Source: JAFDZW01 sp964404255
GTDB lineage: Bacteria > Bacteroidota > Ignavibacteria > Palsa-1295
Assembly: GCA_964404255.1 (NCBI GenBank)
Contig: CAYOJJ010000007.1
Coordinates: forward strand, 82,427 to 146,426
Length of the DNA: 64,000 nt
Reading direction: 5' to 3'
Position numbers and translations under genes: made by a program. Shown in pieces: positions 19,092 to 27,236 of the stretch. A model generated the notes under the pieces. The model made no database searches, had not been told where the DNA came from, and worked only from the letters and a program-made list of their open reading frames with translations. The stretch's first letter is position 1. The number at the start of each line of letters is the position of its first letter.

Positions 19092-19151
19092 ATAGATTTT
19101 GATAACGCAGGAAGGCGGGGGAAGTGTTCAACTTTGAGGAAATCTCACCCT

Positions 19152-19754
19152 CTATTTACTCGTCTTTTTAGGTTTTGGCTTTGAAGCATAAGAAAGGGAC
19201 TTTATCTTTTTTCCGGCTTCGGAATCTGCAATCAGGGTATTGAGCCGCTGAGTTTTTGTGGCTTCTTGTTTTGCACTCTGTACCCACCAGGTCGCAGGTC
19301 TTCTATAAGAAAGTGGCATCGATTCGAAATACTTCCATGCTGCTGTATTGGCTTTGAAGAGCTTTTTCTGTGCGGGAGTAAAAGCAACTTCTTTTTGTTC
19401 AAAAGAATAGAGATTAGCTTTCTTTTCGTCCCGTATTTCAAATGCTTTAAGACCGGCCGGTGCTACCTCACCTGCCTCGATAAGCTCTTTTATTCGTTTA
19501 ATGTTTACGGCGCTCCAAATACTTTTTGGTTTTCGTGGCGTAAAGCGAATACAATAGGTATCTTCATCGATACCACGGCGAATACCATCGATCCAGCCGA
19601 AGCACAGTGCCTGATCGACCGATTCAGGCCAGGTTATGGAAGGGGTACCGGTATGTTTTTTATGAAAGCCGACAATAATTTCCTTAGCCGATTCGTGATT
19701 TTTTAAGAGCCAATTACGCCACTGTTTAGCAGTAGCAAAGAACGTTGGTATCAT
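19152..19754 (-). CDS. YdeI/OmpD-associated (OmdA) family protein
   Basis: A 200-residue cytoplasmic protein. The N-terminal motifs FATAKQWRNWLLKNH, then TWPESVDQALCFGWIDGIRR, then YCIRFTPRKPKSIWSAVN are typical of the YdeI/OmdA family, as are the later PLSYRRPATWWVQSAKQEATKTQRL and a Lys-rich tail. The family is widespread and poorly characterised, and some members are tied to bacteriocin or antimicrobial-peptide tolerance. It overlaps the start-side neighbour, the FMN reductase, by 4 bp (ATGA), so the two are translationally coupled. Confidence 0.82.
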   Translation of the reverse strand: MIPTFFATAKQWRNWLLKNHESAKEIIVGFHKKHTGTPSITWPESVDQALCFGWIDGIRRGIDEDTYCIRFTPRKPKSIWSAVNIKRIKELIEAGEVAPAGLKAFEIRDEKKANLYSFEQKEVAFTPAQKKLFKANTAAWKYFESMPLSYRRPATWWVQSAKQEATKTQRLNTLIADSEAGKKIKSLSYASKPKPKKTSK

Positions 19755-20302
19755 CCTTTATTCTGAATTTTCTTAATTAAGGCATCTACAATCGCACGAA
19801 GTTCATCTAAAAGTACCGGATCGGTAATGTTTCCTTCTGCTGAGATACGCTTTTTTGTGAATGGTATATTAAGCGAACCACCTTCAGGGATAGCTGTACT
19901 TAATGCCTTCATCACCAGTAATAGCGAGGCATGGGCATTCTCTCCCCCAGAAGCAAGGGGCGATGAACTGATCGTTACTGTGGGCTTATACAATAATTCC
20001 CCGGAAGAAACCAGCCAATCAAAGGCATTTTTAAGAGCTCCCGGCATAGCAAAGGCATATTCAGGCGTGCCGATAATAATACCATCAGCCTTAGCAACGG
20101 CCTCTCGCAGATGTAGTACCGATTCTGGAAAAGGTTCTATATCGATGTCCGGATTAAAATGCGGCAAATCACCCAAACGGTCATATATGGTAATAGCGCA
20201 GCCTTCAGGAGCAATGGAAGATAGCGTTCTTAATATAGCGGTTGCTGCGGATGCTTCGCGAAGGCTCCCGGAGATAGTCAGAATAGAAAAGGTTGTCGTC
20301 AT
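19751..20302 (-). CDS. NADPH-dependent FMN reductase family protein
   Basis: A 183-residue flavodoxin-fold oxidoreductase. ISGSLREASAATAIL near residues 9-23 is the phosphate-binding loop of the family, and GTPEYAFAMPGALKNAFDWL near 78-97 is its second FMN-contact motif. Members reduce quinones, azo dyes or chromate with NAD(P)H; the substrate here cannot be told. It overlaps both neighbours by 4 bp (ATGA), linking lipoprotein gene 20299, this gene and the YdeI-like gene into one operon. Confidence 0.88.
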   Translation of the reverse strand: MTTTFSILTISGSLREASAATAILRTLSSIAPEGCAITIYDRLGDLPHFNPDIDIEPFPESVLHLREAVAKADGIIIGTPEYAFAMPGALKNAFDWLVSSGELLYKPTVTISSSPLASGGENAHASLLLVMKALSTAIPEGGSLNIPFTKKRISAEGNITDPVLLDELRAIVDALIKKIQNKG

Positions 20303-21018
20303 TGAATATGGTAATCGATCAAGGTACGCTGAACTCCGGCAGCCGTTTGTCCGGATCCGATGATAGCGTATGGCTCCCGCCTTTCTTTAACTATATACCC
20401 AAGCTTGGGTGAAACGATCATATAACTATGGATATGAAATTCCACGTTTTGATCAGGAGAATTAGTGAGCGAGAGATCGAGGGAAACGTTAATTTTAGAA
20501 CAGGTAAAGGTTGAATCCTTCACTGTTTGTGAGACAATGCCTCCAAAAGAAGTAGTTTCTTTTATAACGGCATGTCCTTGTATCGGATCGACACTATCAA
20601 GGAGTACTTTAGAAAAATTGGTAAATGAATGTACCGGATATTGCACCCAGGTATTAGGAATATCGGAAGCGCCCAATTCATTTATTATGAAGTCGCCGTA
20701 TGCTGTTTTATAAAGGTACCGGTCGGAAGTGCCCTGCCATCCAAGGTCAAACGAAGTCGATACTATATGGGTCACATTCGTCATTCCATAGATTGTAACT
20801 CCTACCTCGGCAACAGAATCGATGGTCGTGATAGCGGATAACGGATCAATATTTCCCAGGGTATCGATAGTTACCTCATTATATGTAAACGTGCTTCCGG
20901 CTGTTAATTGGGCTGTTGGGGGTAAAGAATTTCCCGTTCCAGTATTAGTGGCTGAATCGGAGCAACCGAGAAAAAAACTACTAAAGATAAGAAGAACGAG
21001 AATCAGATTGGTTTTCAT
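20299..21018 (-). CDS. Lipoprotein, family L copy 3
   Basis: A 239-residue predicted lipoprotein: signal peptide with lipobox FFLGC near residues 15-19, then a Ser/Thr/Asn/Gly linker. GSTFTYNEVTIDTLGNID near residue 42 and YGMTNVTHI near 78 match the family seen at 16347 and 17172, although it is more diverged. It overlaps the FMN reductase start by 4 bp and is first in its operon. Function is unknown. Confidence 0.68.
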   Translation of the reverse strand: MKTNLILVLLIFSSFFLGCSDSATNTGTGNSLPPTAQLTAGSTFTYNEVTIDTLGNIDPLSAITTIDSVAEVGVTIYGMTNVTHIVSTSFDLGWQGTSDRYLYKTAYGDFIINELGASDIPNTWVQYPVHSFTNFSKVLLDSVDPIQGHAVIKETTSFGGIVSQTVKDSTFTCSKINVSLDLSLTNSPDQNVEFHIHSYMIVSPKLGYIVKERREPYAIIGSGQTAAGVQRTLIDYHIQ

Positions 21019-21129
21019 ACTACAGAAGATAAATGAGAACGGGTGGAAAACGTTTTAGCACCATAATCTATCCCCGGAATTCACGTTCGATTGGCGGTGT
21101 TGTACTGCGCTCTCGTGAGAACCAAGAAA

Positions 21130-21206
21130 GGGCCCTTAGCTCAGTTGGTCAGAGCAGTCGACTCATAATCGATTGGTCGCAGGTTCAAGTCCTGCAGGGC
21201 CCACCA
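21130..21206 (+). tRNA. tRNA with CAT anticodon, probably tRNA-Ile2 (lysidine type)
   Basis: The 77-nt sequence folds as a full cloverleaf: acceptor GGGCCCT/AGGGCCC, D stem GCTC/GAGC, anticodon stem GTCGA/TCGAT with loop CTCATAA, T stem GCAGG/CCTGC with loop TTCAAGT, discriminator A and an encoded CCA end. The anticodon CAT alone would fit Met, but the anticodon arm and variable loop (CTCATAATCG.TTGGTCGC) and the T arm closely match bacterial tRNA-Ile2, in which TilS converts C34 to lysidine to read AUA. The T loop TTCAAGT also matches that class. Elongator tRNA-Met is the alternative. Confidence 0.9.
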
Positions 21207-21211
21207 TTTCA

Positions 21212-21682
21212 ATGCAGGATAATCCCTTTTCTCAGCCGCACGAATACTGGATGCGCTTTGCCTTTCGCGAAGCTGAAAAAGCCTTTGAAGCCGATGAAGT
21301 CCCGATCGGTTGCGTGATCGTCAGGAATGGAATAGTGATCGGTAAAGGCTATAATCAAACCGAGCAACTAAACGATCCTACCGCTCATGCAGAGATGATC
21401 GCCATAACCTCTGCCTGTTCTACGATCGAAGAAAAATTTCTTACCGATTGCACGCTATACGTGACATTAGAACCCTGCCCGATGTGCGCCGGGGCAATGG
21501 TAAATTCAAGAATCGGAAAGCTGGTCTTCGGTGCCTATGATCCTAAAGCCGGTGCCGCCGGGACATTATTTACCATAACCGAAGATAAACGGCTTAATCA
21601 TCGAATTCATACCATCGGCGGTATCCTCGATGCAGAATGCGGAGCCATCCTGAAGGAATATTTTAAAAAGAAACGATCATAG
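21212..21682 (+). CDS. tadA: tRNA-specific adenosine deaminase TadA
   Basis: A 156-residue deaminase. The start at 21212 is 5 bp after the tRNA; an upstream in-frame ATG at 21173 lies inside the tRNA and is not used. The zinc site is clear: HAEM near residue 65 (His ligand and catalytic Glu) and PCPMCAGAM near 94-102 (two Cys ligands). IGCVIVRNGIVIGKGYNQTE and the GAYDPKAGAAGTL substrate loop also fit TadA, which makes inosine-34 in tRNA-Arg(ACG). Its stop is 2 bp from the stop of the convergent barrel gene. Confidence 0.93.
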   Translation: MQDNPFSQPHEYWMRFAFREAEKAFEADEVPIGCVIVRNGIVIGKGYNQTEQLNDPTAHAEMIAITSACSTIEEKFLTDCTLYVTLEPCPMCAGAMVNSRIGKLVFGAYDPKAGAAGTLFTITEDKRLNHRIHTIGGILDAECGAILKEYFKKKRS

Positions 21683-21684
21683 CC

Positions 21685-23112
21685 TTAGAATGGCCGTTTG
21701 AATCGCAAGAAGAAACGGTCTCCACCGCTTATATCGGTTCGAAACATTACTCCGAGTTGAATGCCGGCCGTATGTCCGATACCAATTCCTGTGTTATAGG
21801 CGATTGTATTTGTGCGCAGATCCTGAAATCCTTTCAACGGGCTGGCATTTGAATCGGCGATAGTAAGGAAGCCGAAATCATTCAGCAAAAGTAACTGAAC
21901 ATCGGCGGCCTGAAAGAACGAACTAAGTTCGGTAAGGCTAAAGCGCAGTTCGGTATTAAGAAGAGCCATCCTGTTACCGGCAAAGATCTTATTTTTATAG
22001 GCTGGGAGAGTGGAAGGGCCTCCGAGATATAGCAGTTTTTGAATTGGAACATTTCCTGTTACACTTTGCAGGCGCAGACGCGTATCGAATGAAATTCCGC
22101 TGATAATCGGTACATACCCCCGTGCTTCGAACAAATAAGAAGCATAGGTCGTAGATGCTGCCGGGTTGGAGCCAAATTCTAATTGAAGCAGGAAGGCATG
22201 GCCTTTGAGGTATTCCAGGAAAACGTTATCGCCAAAGACATTTGGCTGCCGGGTTGTCTTTGGGTTAACCTCTTCGTTGCCGGCAGTGATTACCCAGGAA
22301 TTATAACGGCCCGTACTGATCGGAGGATTTTCAGGCAATACTTTATTTCCGCCAAAGCGGCCGTAAAATACTCGCTGTAACTGGTCATAATAAATATCGC
22401 TGCGATATTCTACTCTCAATTCGGTATAGAGGTTGGGGCGAAAGGCCATCGAAGCATTCCACCCATCGATCTTGAAGTAATCGCGAAAATCTTCGCGGGC
22501 AAAAAAAGCATAGACCATATTCTCATAGCGGTCGGCTCTCCAATAATCTTCAGTGGAAGTCATGTCATGATATTCGGCCCCGAGTGCAAGGGTCGGTACC
22601 CATCGCCATAGTTCGACTGGGGTGGTATCGCTGAAAGAAGAAAGGGGGATCCGATATTCACCTGCTACTTGCGATTGGCCTTTATGCTCGGCGAAACCAT
22701 AGATGATTCCACCGCGAATACCTAATTCTTCATGCCTTCCGATATTTACAAACGATGGAGTTGCCAATCCTAAGACGAATCCGTTCACCCTGTTGAAATC
22801 CATAAAGGAAAGACCTTCTTGGAAAGGAGTAAGGTGTTCATTTGGCGAGGAAGTAATAATAAAAGCATGTTTATGAACACCAAAAAGCTCGCCCATTCTG
22901 ATGGCCAATTGAAAAAGTTGATCGGTGCTATCGGTCTGCCCGTTCTTTGTACTATCGGTTGCCGATAGCGAAGATTCGGAAAGTGCTACCGGCTGTCCGG
23001 CTTTCACCGATACGCTTAATGCGCCGATCCATAATACGGCAAGAATAACAATAGTATAGGGCCTCGATACTGGCATGGAAATGTGGGTTTCTCTATGCCG
23101 AACAAACACCAA
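21685..23112 (-). CDS. Outer-membrane beta-barrel protein, BamA/TamA-like barrel
   Basis: Up to 475 residues. An inner ATG at 23076 gives the best signal peptide (MPVSRPYTIVILAVLWIGAL); the ATG at 23112 is 2 bp from the flippase stop and would suit translational coupling, so the start is uncertain. The mature protein is a run of alternating strands with aromatic girdles and ends in Phe (RFFLRFKRPF), typical of outer-membrane barrels. LLYLGGPSTLPAYKNKIFAGNR and ALLNTELRF near residues 365-400 resemble the GG..LRGY and N.E.R signatures of Omp85-type barrels. No POTRA domains precede it. It ends the polysaccharide export operon, so a role in placing or anchoring surface glycan is possible. Confidence 0.7.
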   Translation of the reverse strand: MVFVRHRETHISMPVSRPYTIVILAVLWIGALSVSVKAGQPVALSESSLSATDSTKNGQTDSTDQLFQLAIRMGELFGVHKHAFIITSSPNEHLTPFQEGLSFMDFNRVNGFVLGLATPSFVNIGRHEELGIRGGIIYGFAEHKGQSQVAGEYRIPLSSFSDTTPVELWRWVPTLALGAEYHDMTSTEDYWRADRYENMVYAFFAREDFRDYFKIDGWNASMAFRPNLYTELRVEYRSDIYYDQLQRVFYGRFGGNKVLPENPPISTGRYNSWVITAGNEEVNPKTTRQPNVFGDNVFLEYLKGHAFLLQLEFGSNPAASTTYASYLFEARGYVPIISGISFDTRLRLQSVTGNVPIQKLLYLGGPSTLPAYKNKIFAGNRMALLNTELRFSLTELSSFFQAADVQLLLLNDFGFLTIADSNASPLKGFQDLRTNTIAYNTGIGIGHTAGIQLGVMFRTDISGGDRFFLRFKRPF

Positions 23113-23114
23113 AC

Positions 23115-24770
23115 TTAGCGCAAACGGTTTGCGAGCTTTGGAGAAAGATTTTCGAGTCGCCGGTGGAGAATTTGTAACTCCGGCACGGAAAATATTTTAT
23201 AAAATAATAGTATAAGGGCAATATTGAGAGAGCCTCCGAGGATAAGCCGGATGATCTCTGATACACCGATAACATTACACACAAGCATCGCCAAAGCAGA
23301 GGCCGTAAACGAAAGCACTAACAACCGGGTTGTCGAAGGCAGGTTGATCGCTTTACCAATATACTTTCTGGAAAAATAGGCTTCGGTCCCACAAGCCGCG
23401 GCGTTGCAATACTGAGTACCGATGATCGCTCCGAGCCCTCCGAAGAAGGTAATAAGTACCACATTAATGATGAGATTCAGGATTCCCCAGAAGAGGCGGT
23501 TTTTAAACACGATCCGTTCTTTGCCTGCCGAGACCAGCGACGTGATCTGCATCCCTCCTCCAAAACCGCCAACACTAATAATCAGAGAAACAATACCGAT
23601 CTGTACCATAATGGCAGCACTGGAAAAGGAAGGGCCGAGTAACAGCGCTATGATCGAATCGATAAATAAAAAAACGAACGTACACAGAGGAAGCAAGACG
23701 ATACTTTGAAAGCCGGCAATTTCCTGACGGGCTTTAGTAAGGGCAGGGTATCCGTTGCCTTCGGATTCATCCTGATGCGCAAGTTTTGAAAAAATAGATA
23801 CAAGAGTGCCCCCCAGACCAAATAGAAAAATATATTCGGTCACCATTAAGATTTGCGCCGCCGAATAGTATAAACCTATTTGGGAGGAGTGCTCGCCTAA
23901 GATGGCTCGCATCATCAGTATATCGGGCTGTTTGCCGAGCACGGTACTTAGTAAGTCGTTTCCCCAGGTTGTAATACCATACACAAGCAGTGGTGTTGCC
24001 AGGAAACTCAGTATATGTCGTGGCCTTGTTAAAAAGGAGCGGATCGCCCGAAAGATAGTTGTACTGCTCAGATGGCTAACCGAACCGCTATGGATGCTGA
24101 CGTGCATTCGTAGCGAACTGTACATAAGCACTGCGCTTAAACAAAAACTGCCGGTATAAAGCGTAATAGCAGTAGTAAGTGTAAGATTGCCAGTGACGAT
24201 CAGGGCAATTCCTATAAGCAAAAGGGCAGAGCGGGAAATAATACTGCTTAAAAATACTTTTTTAGTCTCAAGCAGACCGGTAAGTGCGAACGTAGAAAAA
24301 GCGCTCAGGCCCTGAGCTATTAAAAAAAGGATCAGATGCGGGGAATATAGTTGAAGAGCGCCGAACGATCTCTGTAATGAAGGCACCCATATAGGTAATA
24401 CTAAAAATACGCAGGCGACAAGAAGCGAGACTGCGGAGATGATTAGCATTCGAAACGCCAGAAGCGTCGTGATGAAATGAGGCAGGCGAAGCGTTTCTAT
24501 CTTATCGAACGACTCAGGTTCAGAAGTATGCTCATTGGAAATAATTCGCTGGATAAACCGGAGCAGTACTCCATCGACTCCGAAAGCACCTACCATCGAA
24601 AGAATTGCTGCCAACGATAAAAAGACCGCATAAGGAGCTGAGATTTCCGGGCCGAATTGCCGGACGACAAGGATTGTATAGAGATTGGTCAGCCCGAATT
24701 CGGAAAGCTTATAAAGGTAATTCCACGCATAACCATGGGTCGCTTTTTTTGCAAATTCTGTTGCGGCCAT
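23115..24770 (-). CDS. Polysaccharide/oligosaccharide flippase (Wzx/MATE-like)
   Basis: A 551-residue integral membrane protein with about 14 hydrophobic segments spread over its length, as in the Wzx/MVF branch of the MOP exporter superfamily. The N-terminus (KKATHGYAWNYLYKLSEFGLT followed by GAFGVDGVLLRFI) is the usual cytoplasmic entry of such flippases. It would move lipid-linked glycan across the inner membrane. It begins 2 bp after the glycosyltransferase stop. Its extra length (most Wzx proteins are 400-500 residues) comes partly from a loop near residues 320-345. Confidence 0.82.
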   Translation of the reverse strand: MAATEFAKKATHGYAWNYLYKLSEFGLTNLYTILVVRQFGPEISAPYAVFLSLAAILSMVGAFGVDGVLLRFIQRIISNEHTSEPESFDKIETLRLPHFITTLLAFRMLIISAVSLLVACVFLVLPIWVPSLQRSFGALQLYSPHLILFLIAQGLSAFSTFALTGLLETKKVFLSSIISRSALLLIGIALIVTGNLTLTTAITLYTGSFCLSAVLMYSSLRMHVSIHSGSVSHLSSTTIFRAIRSFLTRPRHILSFLATPLLVYGITTWGNDLLSTVLGKQPDILMMRAILGEHSSQIGLYYSAAQILMVTEYIFLFGLGGTLVSIFSKLAHQDESEGNGYPALTKARQEIAGFQSIVLLPLCTFVFLFIDSIIALLLGPSFSSAAIMVQIGIVSLIISVGGFGGGMQITSLVSAGKERIVFKNRLFWGILNLIINVVLITFFGGLGAIIGTQYCNAAACGTEAYFSRKYIGKAINLPSTTRLLVLSFTASALAMLVCNVIGVSEIIRLILGGSLNIALILLFYKIFSVPELQILHRRLENLSPKLANRLR

Positions 24771-24772
24771 CG

Positions 24773-25939
24773 TTACCCTCTATCGAGAATATGACGAAGA
24801 AACGATGCCGCTCGTTTAGCGAACACCGACCAGGAAAATTCCGAGCGTACACGCTCGCGGGCTAATTGTTTGAGTTCGTCCTTTTTTTCTTTCGGCAAGG
24901 AAAGAACGGCATGCAGGGTTTGAATCAAACTATCGGCATTATTTTCTTCGAAGACGAATCCCTGTTCTCCCATTACTTCCGGTATCGCTCCGGAAGAGGA
25001 TCCGATAACAATTGCTCCCGCCGCCTGAGCCTCTATTAGCACCCTGCCAAATTGCTCAGCCCACATATTCACCCTTCGGCTCGGCAATACGAGAATATCC
25101 AGTAGATGCATGTACGCCGGGATCTCGGCATGAGCTACACTTTGAATATGGATGAGTTTGCTGCGAATATTATATTCATCGGCCAGGCGAAGCATCTCTG
25201 CTTCATAGTCTCCGCTGCCGATGATCAGAAGCCTGGTCGTATCTGAAGCTACAGTGGCAAAGGCTTTGAGCAGGAGGTCCAGGCCTTTCATATAGAGTAA
25301 GCGGCCGACATATCCTATGACCTGAATTTCAGGAGATAATCCCAACCGCATTTTGAGAGCCGTAACCTGATCTTCTTCGACCTGTTCGAACGAAGCCGTT
25401 TCTACTCCATAGCCGATCTTTTGTATCGGATTGGCAAAATTGGTATTTCTAAGAGCTTCGATCCCATCGGTATTGGCTGTTAATGCGCCGGCAAAGCGAT
25501 CGAGCGTCCAACGGGAAACCAATCGATACCACAAGGAGGGGCGGTAATCGAAGACCTCGTATGAAAGGTTATTCCAGGTAAAGACAACTATAGGCGCCGA
25601 AGAAGCATACAGATACTGATAAAATAACACCTGCAGTGCGAACAGCGAGAAGGGCTCTTCCATAAGGAAGATGATATCCGGTCGTGAAAGCAGGAATGCT
25701 TTCTTTAGCCCTGAAATATAAAAGCCGCGATTTTCTTTACCTTTCCATAGGGCGGTGCCGACTACGAAGGAATAGGGGGCGGCTGCTTTCAACGGTGTGG
25801 TCTTGGTAAGGCGTTCATTCATGACCCAGCCATCGACCGTCAGGGCCGTAAGATCAATTCCCTCGAGCGTTCCTAATTCATCGATACAGCGGCGATAGGC
25901 CTCTGTATAGAACATGGAATTGATGCATAGTACCCGCAT
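24773..25939 (-). CDS. Family 4 glycosyltransferase
   Basis: A 388-residue GT-B fold enzyme. The C-terminal half carries the nucleotide-sugar domain: GYVGRLLYMKGLDLLLKAF near residues 216-234, LLIIGSGDYEAEML near 243-256, LDILVLPSR near 287-295 and an E-x7-E motif in AEQFGRVLIEAQAAG near 301-315, all typical of GT4. The donor and acceptor sugars cannot be told. It sits inside the polysaccharide export operon, 14 bp after the Wzz-like gene and 2 bp before the flippase gene. Confidence 0.88.
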   Translation of the reverse strand: MRVLCINSMFYTEAYRRCIDELGTLEGIDLTALTVDGWVMNERLTKTTPLKAAAPYSFVVGTALWKGKENRGFYISGLKKAFLLSRPDIIFLMEEPFSLFALQVLFYQYLYASSAPIVVFTWNNLSYEVFDYRPSLWYRLVSRWTLDRFAGALTANTDGIEALRNTNFANPIQKIGYGVETASFEQVEEDQVTALKMRLGLSPEIQVIGYVGRLLYMKGLDLLLKAFATVASDTTRLLIIGSGDYEAEMLRLADEYNIRSKLIHIQSVAHAEIPAYMHLLDILVLPSRRVNMWAEQFGRVLIEAQAAGAIVIGSSSGAIPEVMGEQGFVFEENNADSLIQTLHAVLSLPKEKKDELKQLARERVRSEFSWSVFAKRAASFLRHILDRG

Positions 25940-25953
25940 GGTACGACGACGGC

Positions 25954-27225
25954 TTAGGAAGTAGCTTTTTTGCCCTTAAGATAAGATAGAAACATCAGGT
26001 AACGGGTATGCTCTTGAGGATGCTCTCTGACGTTCTCTTTAAATTTCTTCCAGATCACATATAAAATGGAAATAAAGAGACCGGCAAATACTCCGAGAGC
26101 AAGCATTACTGCCCGTTTGGGAGAACTCTTGCGCTCCGGTACGATCGCAGAATCCAATACCGTAAGTGTTGGCAAATTGCGCTGTTCGTTTATCCGCTCC
26201 TGTTCGAGCTGCTGGCGAAGATAAGCCGAAACCGTTTCGAGCATTTTCACTTCGCGGGTAAGCTTTGCAAGAGTGCGGGTAAGAGTCGGTACGCTATCGA
26301 GCGCGAGTACATATTCACCGACTCCGCCTTCATCATATTTTTTTAATTGACGGCGAGTTTCATCTAACTGCGAACGAAGAATTTCAATCTGGCCGGCGTT
26401 CGGAGACATCTCCCGCTCGGCAGCAGCTACCTGAATGGAAAGTTGTTGTTCCTGCGAAGAAAGCTGTGCCGCGCTGGTAACGGCGGCGGCAAGCTGCTCG
26501 GTCAGGGCAATGGCTTTATGTTCTTGCTGAAACGCCTGCAAGTGAGTATAGGCGGTATCTAATTGTAGAATTCGGGACTTATATTCACCTTCGACGAAGA
26601 TCCTGGTATTGCGGGCCGTAGTCATTAGCCGTTCGCGGTTGTAATAGTCCAGATGTTCGACGAAGAGTTTAGCAAGGTAGGGGACAAGAGCCCTTGCTGA
26701 GTCCTTTTCTGCGCCGCTCGGAAACCAGTGGGTTTTGATATCAACCTGTACATTAAAAATACCATTGCGTAGCGGTTCCGATGTCAGGCATTCGTTCACC
26801 ATATAGCCGATATAGCGCTCGGTAGTATCCCAGGAAGAAAAATATCTTCTGATACGAGGATCACGGGCAATTTCTTCGGAGACTGTTCGTGAATCGAGAA
26901 TATTTTTGAACATATCGAGCGCCGGGTTTTCTGCCGATTTCATCAGGTCAAGGGCGCCGCTTCCGCCTGAACCTGTCAGAAACGATAATAACTGGCTGCC
27001 GCCACTTTGCTTTTCCGGTGGAACAAGAGTCGATAGTCCGGAATAAGTGAACGGCATGATGTAGGTAAATGCAAAAAAGAAAAACCCGAAGCCGATCATG
27101 TAAAGAAACACAATGCGCTTATTGCGGGCCATTGCCGAAAAGAAATCCAACAGATGGAGATCTTTCTTCTTCTCAGGTGCGGGCGAAGCCGTCGGGGTGG
27201 AATAAGAAGTTGGTTCTTGAGTCAT
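25954..27225 (-). CDS. Chain-length determinant (Wzz/GumC-like) protein
   Basis: A 423-residue inner-membrane protein with membrane segments near residues 36-58 and 370-392 and a long periplasmic region between them that is strongly helical and coiled from about 205 to 345. This is the layout of polysaccharide co-polymerases. PKRAVMLALGVFAGLFISI at the second membrane segment has the Pro-rich entry common in Wzz proteins. There is no C-terminal tyrosine-kinase domain. It lies 11 bp after the SLBB export gene and should work with it to set glycan length and export. Confidence 0.85.
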   Translation of the reverse strand: MTQEPTSYSTPTASPAPEKKKDLHLLDFFSAMARNKRIVFLYMIGFGFFFFAFTYIMPFTYSGLSTLVPPEKQSGGSQLLSFLTGSGGSGALDLMKSAENPALDMFKNILDSRTVSEEIARDPRIRRYFSSWDTTERYIGYMVNECLTSEPLRNGIFNVQVDIKTHWFPSGAEKDSARALVPYLAKLFVEHLDYYNRERLMTTARNTRIFVEGEYKSRILQLDTAYTHLQAFQQEHKAIALTEQLAAAVTSAAQLSSQEQQLSIQVAAAEREMSPNAGQIEILRSQLDETRRQLKKYDEGGVGEYVLALDSVPTLTRTLAKLTREVKMLETVSAYLRQQLEQERINEQRNLPTLTVLDSAIVPERKSSPKRAVMLALGVFAGLFISILYVIWKKFKENVREHPQEHTRYLMFLSYLKGKKATS

Positions 27226-27236
27226 CGTTGAAATTC

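Noticed and set aside
21173..21211. Upstream start of tadA inside the tRNA
   Set aside because: The codons between fall in the tRNA's anticodon and T arms. The ATG at 21212 gives a normal TadA N-terminus.
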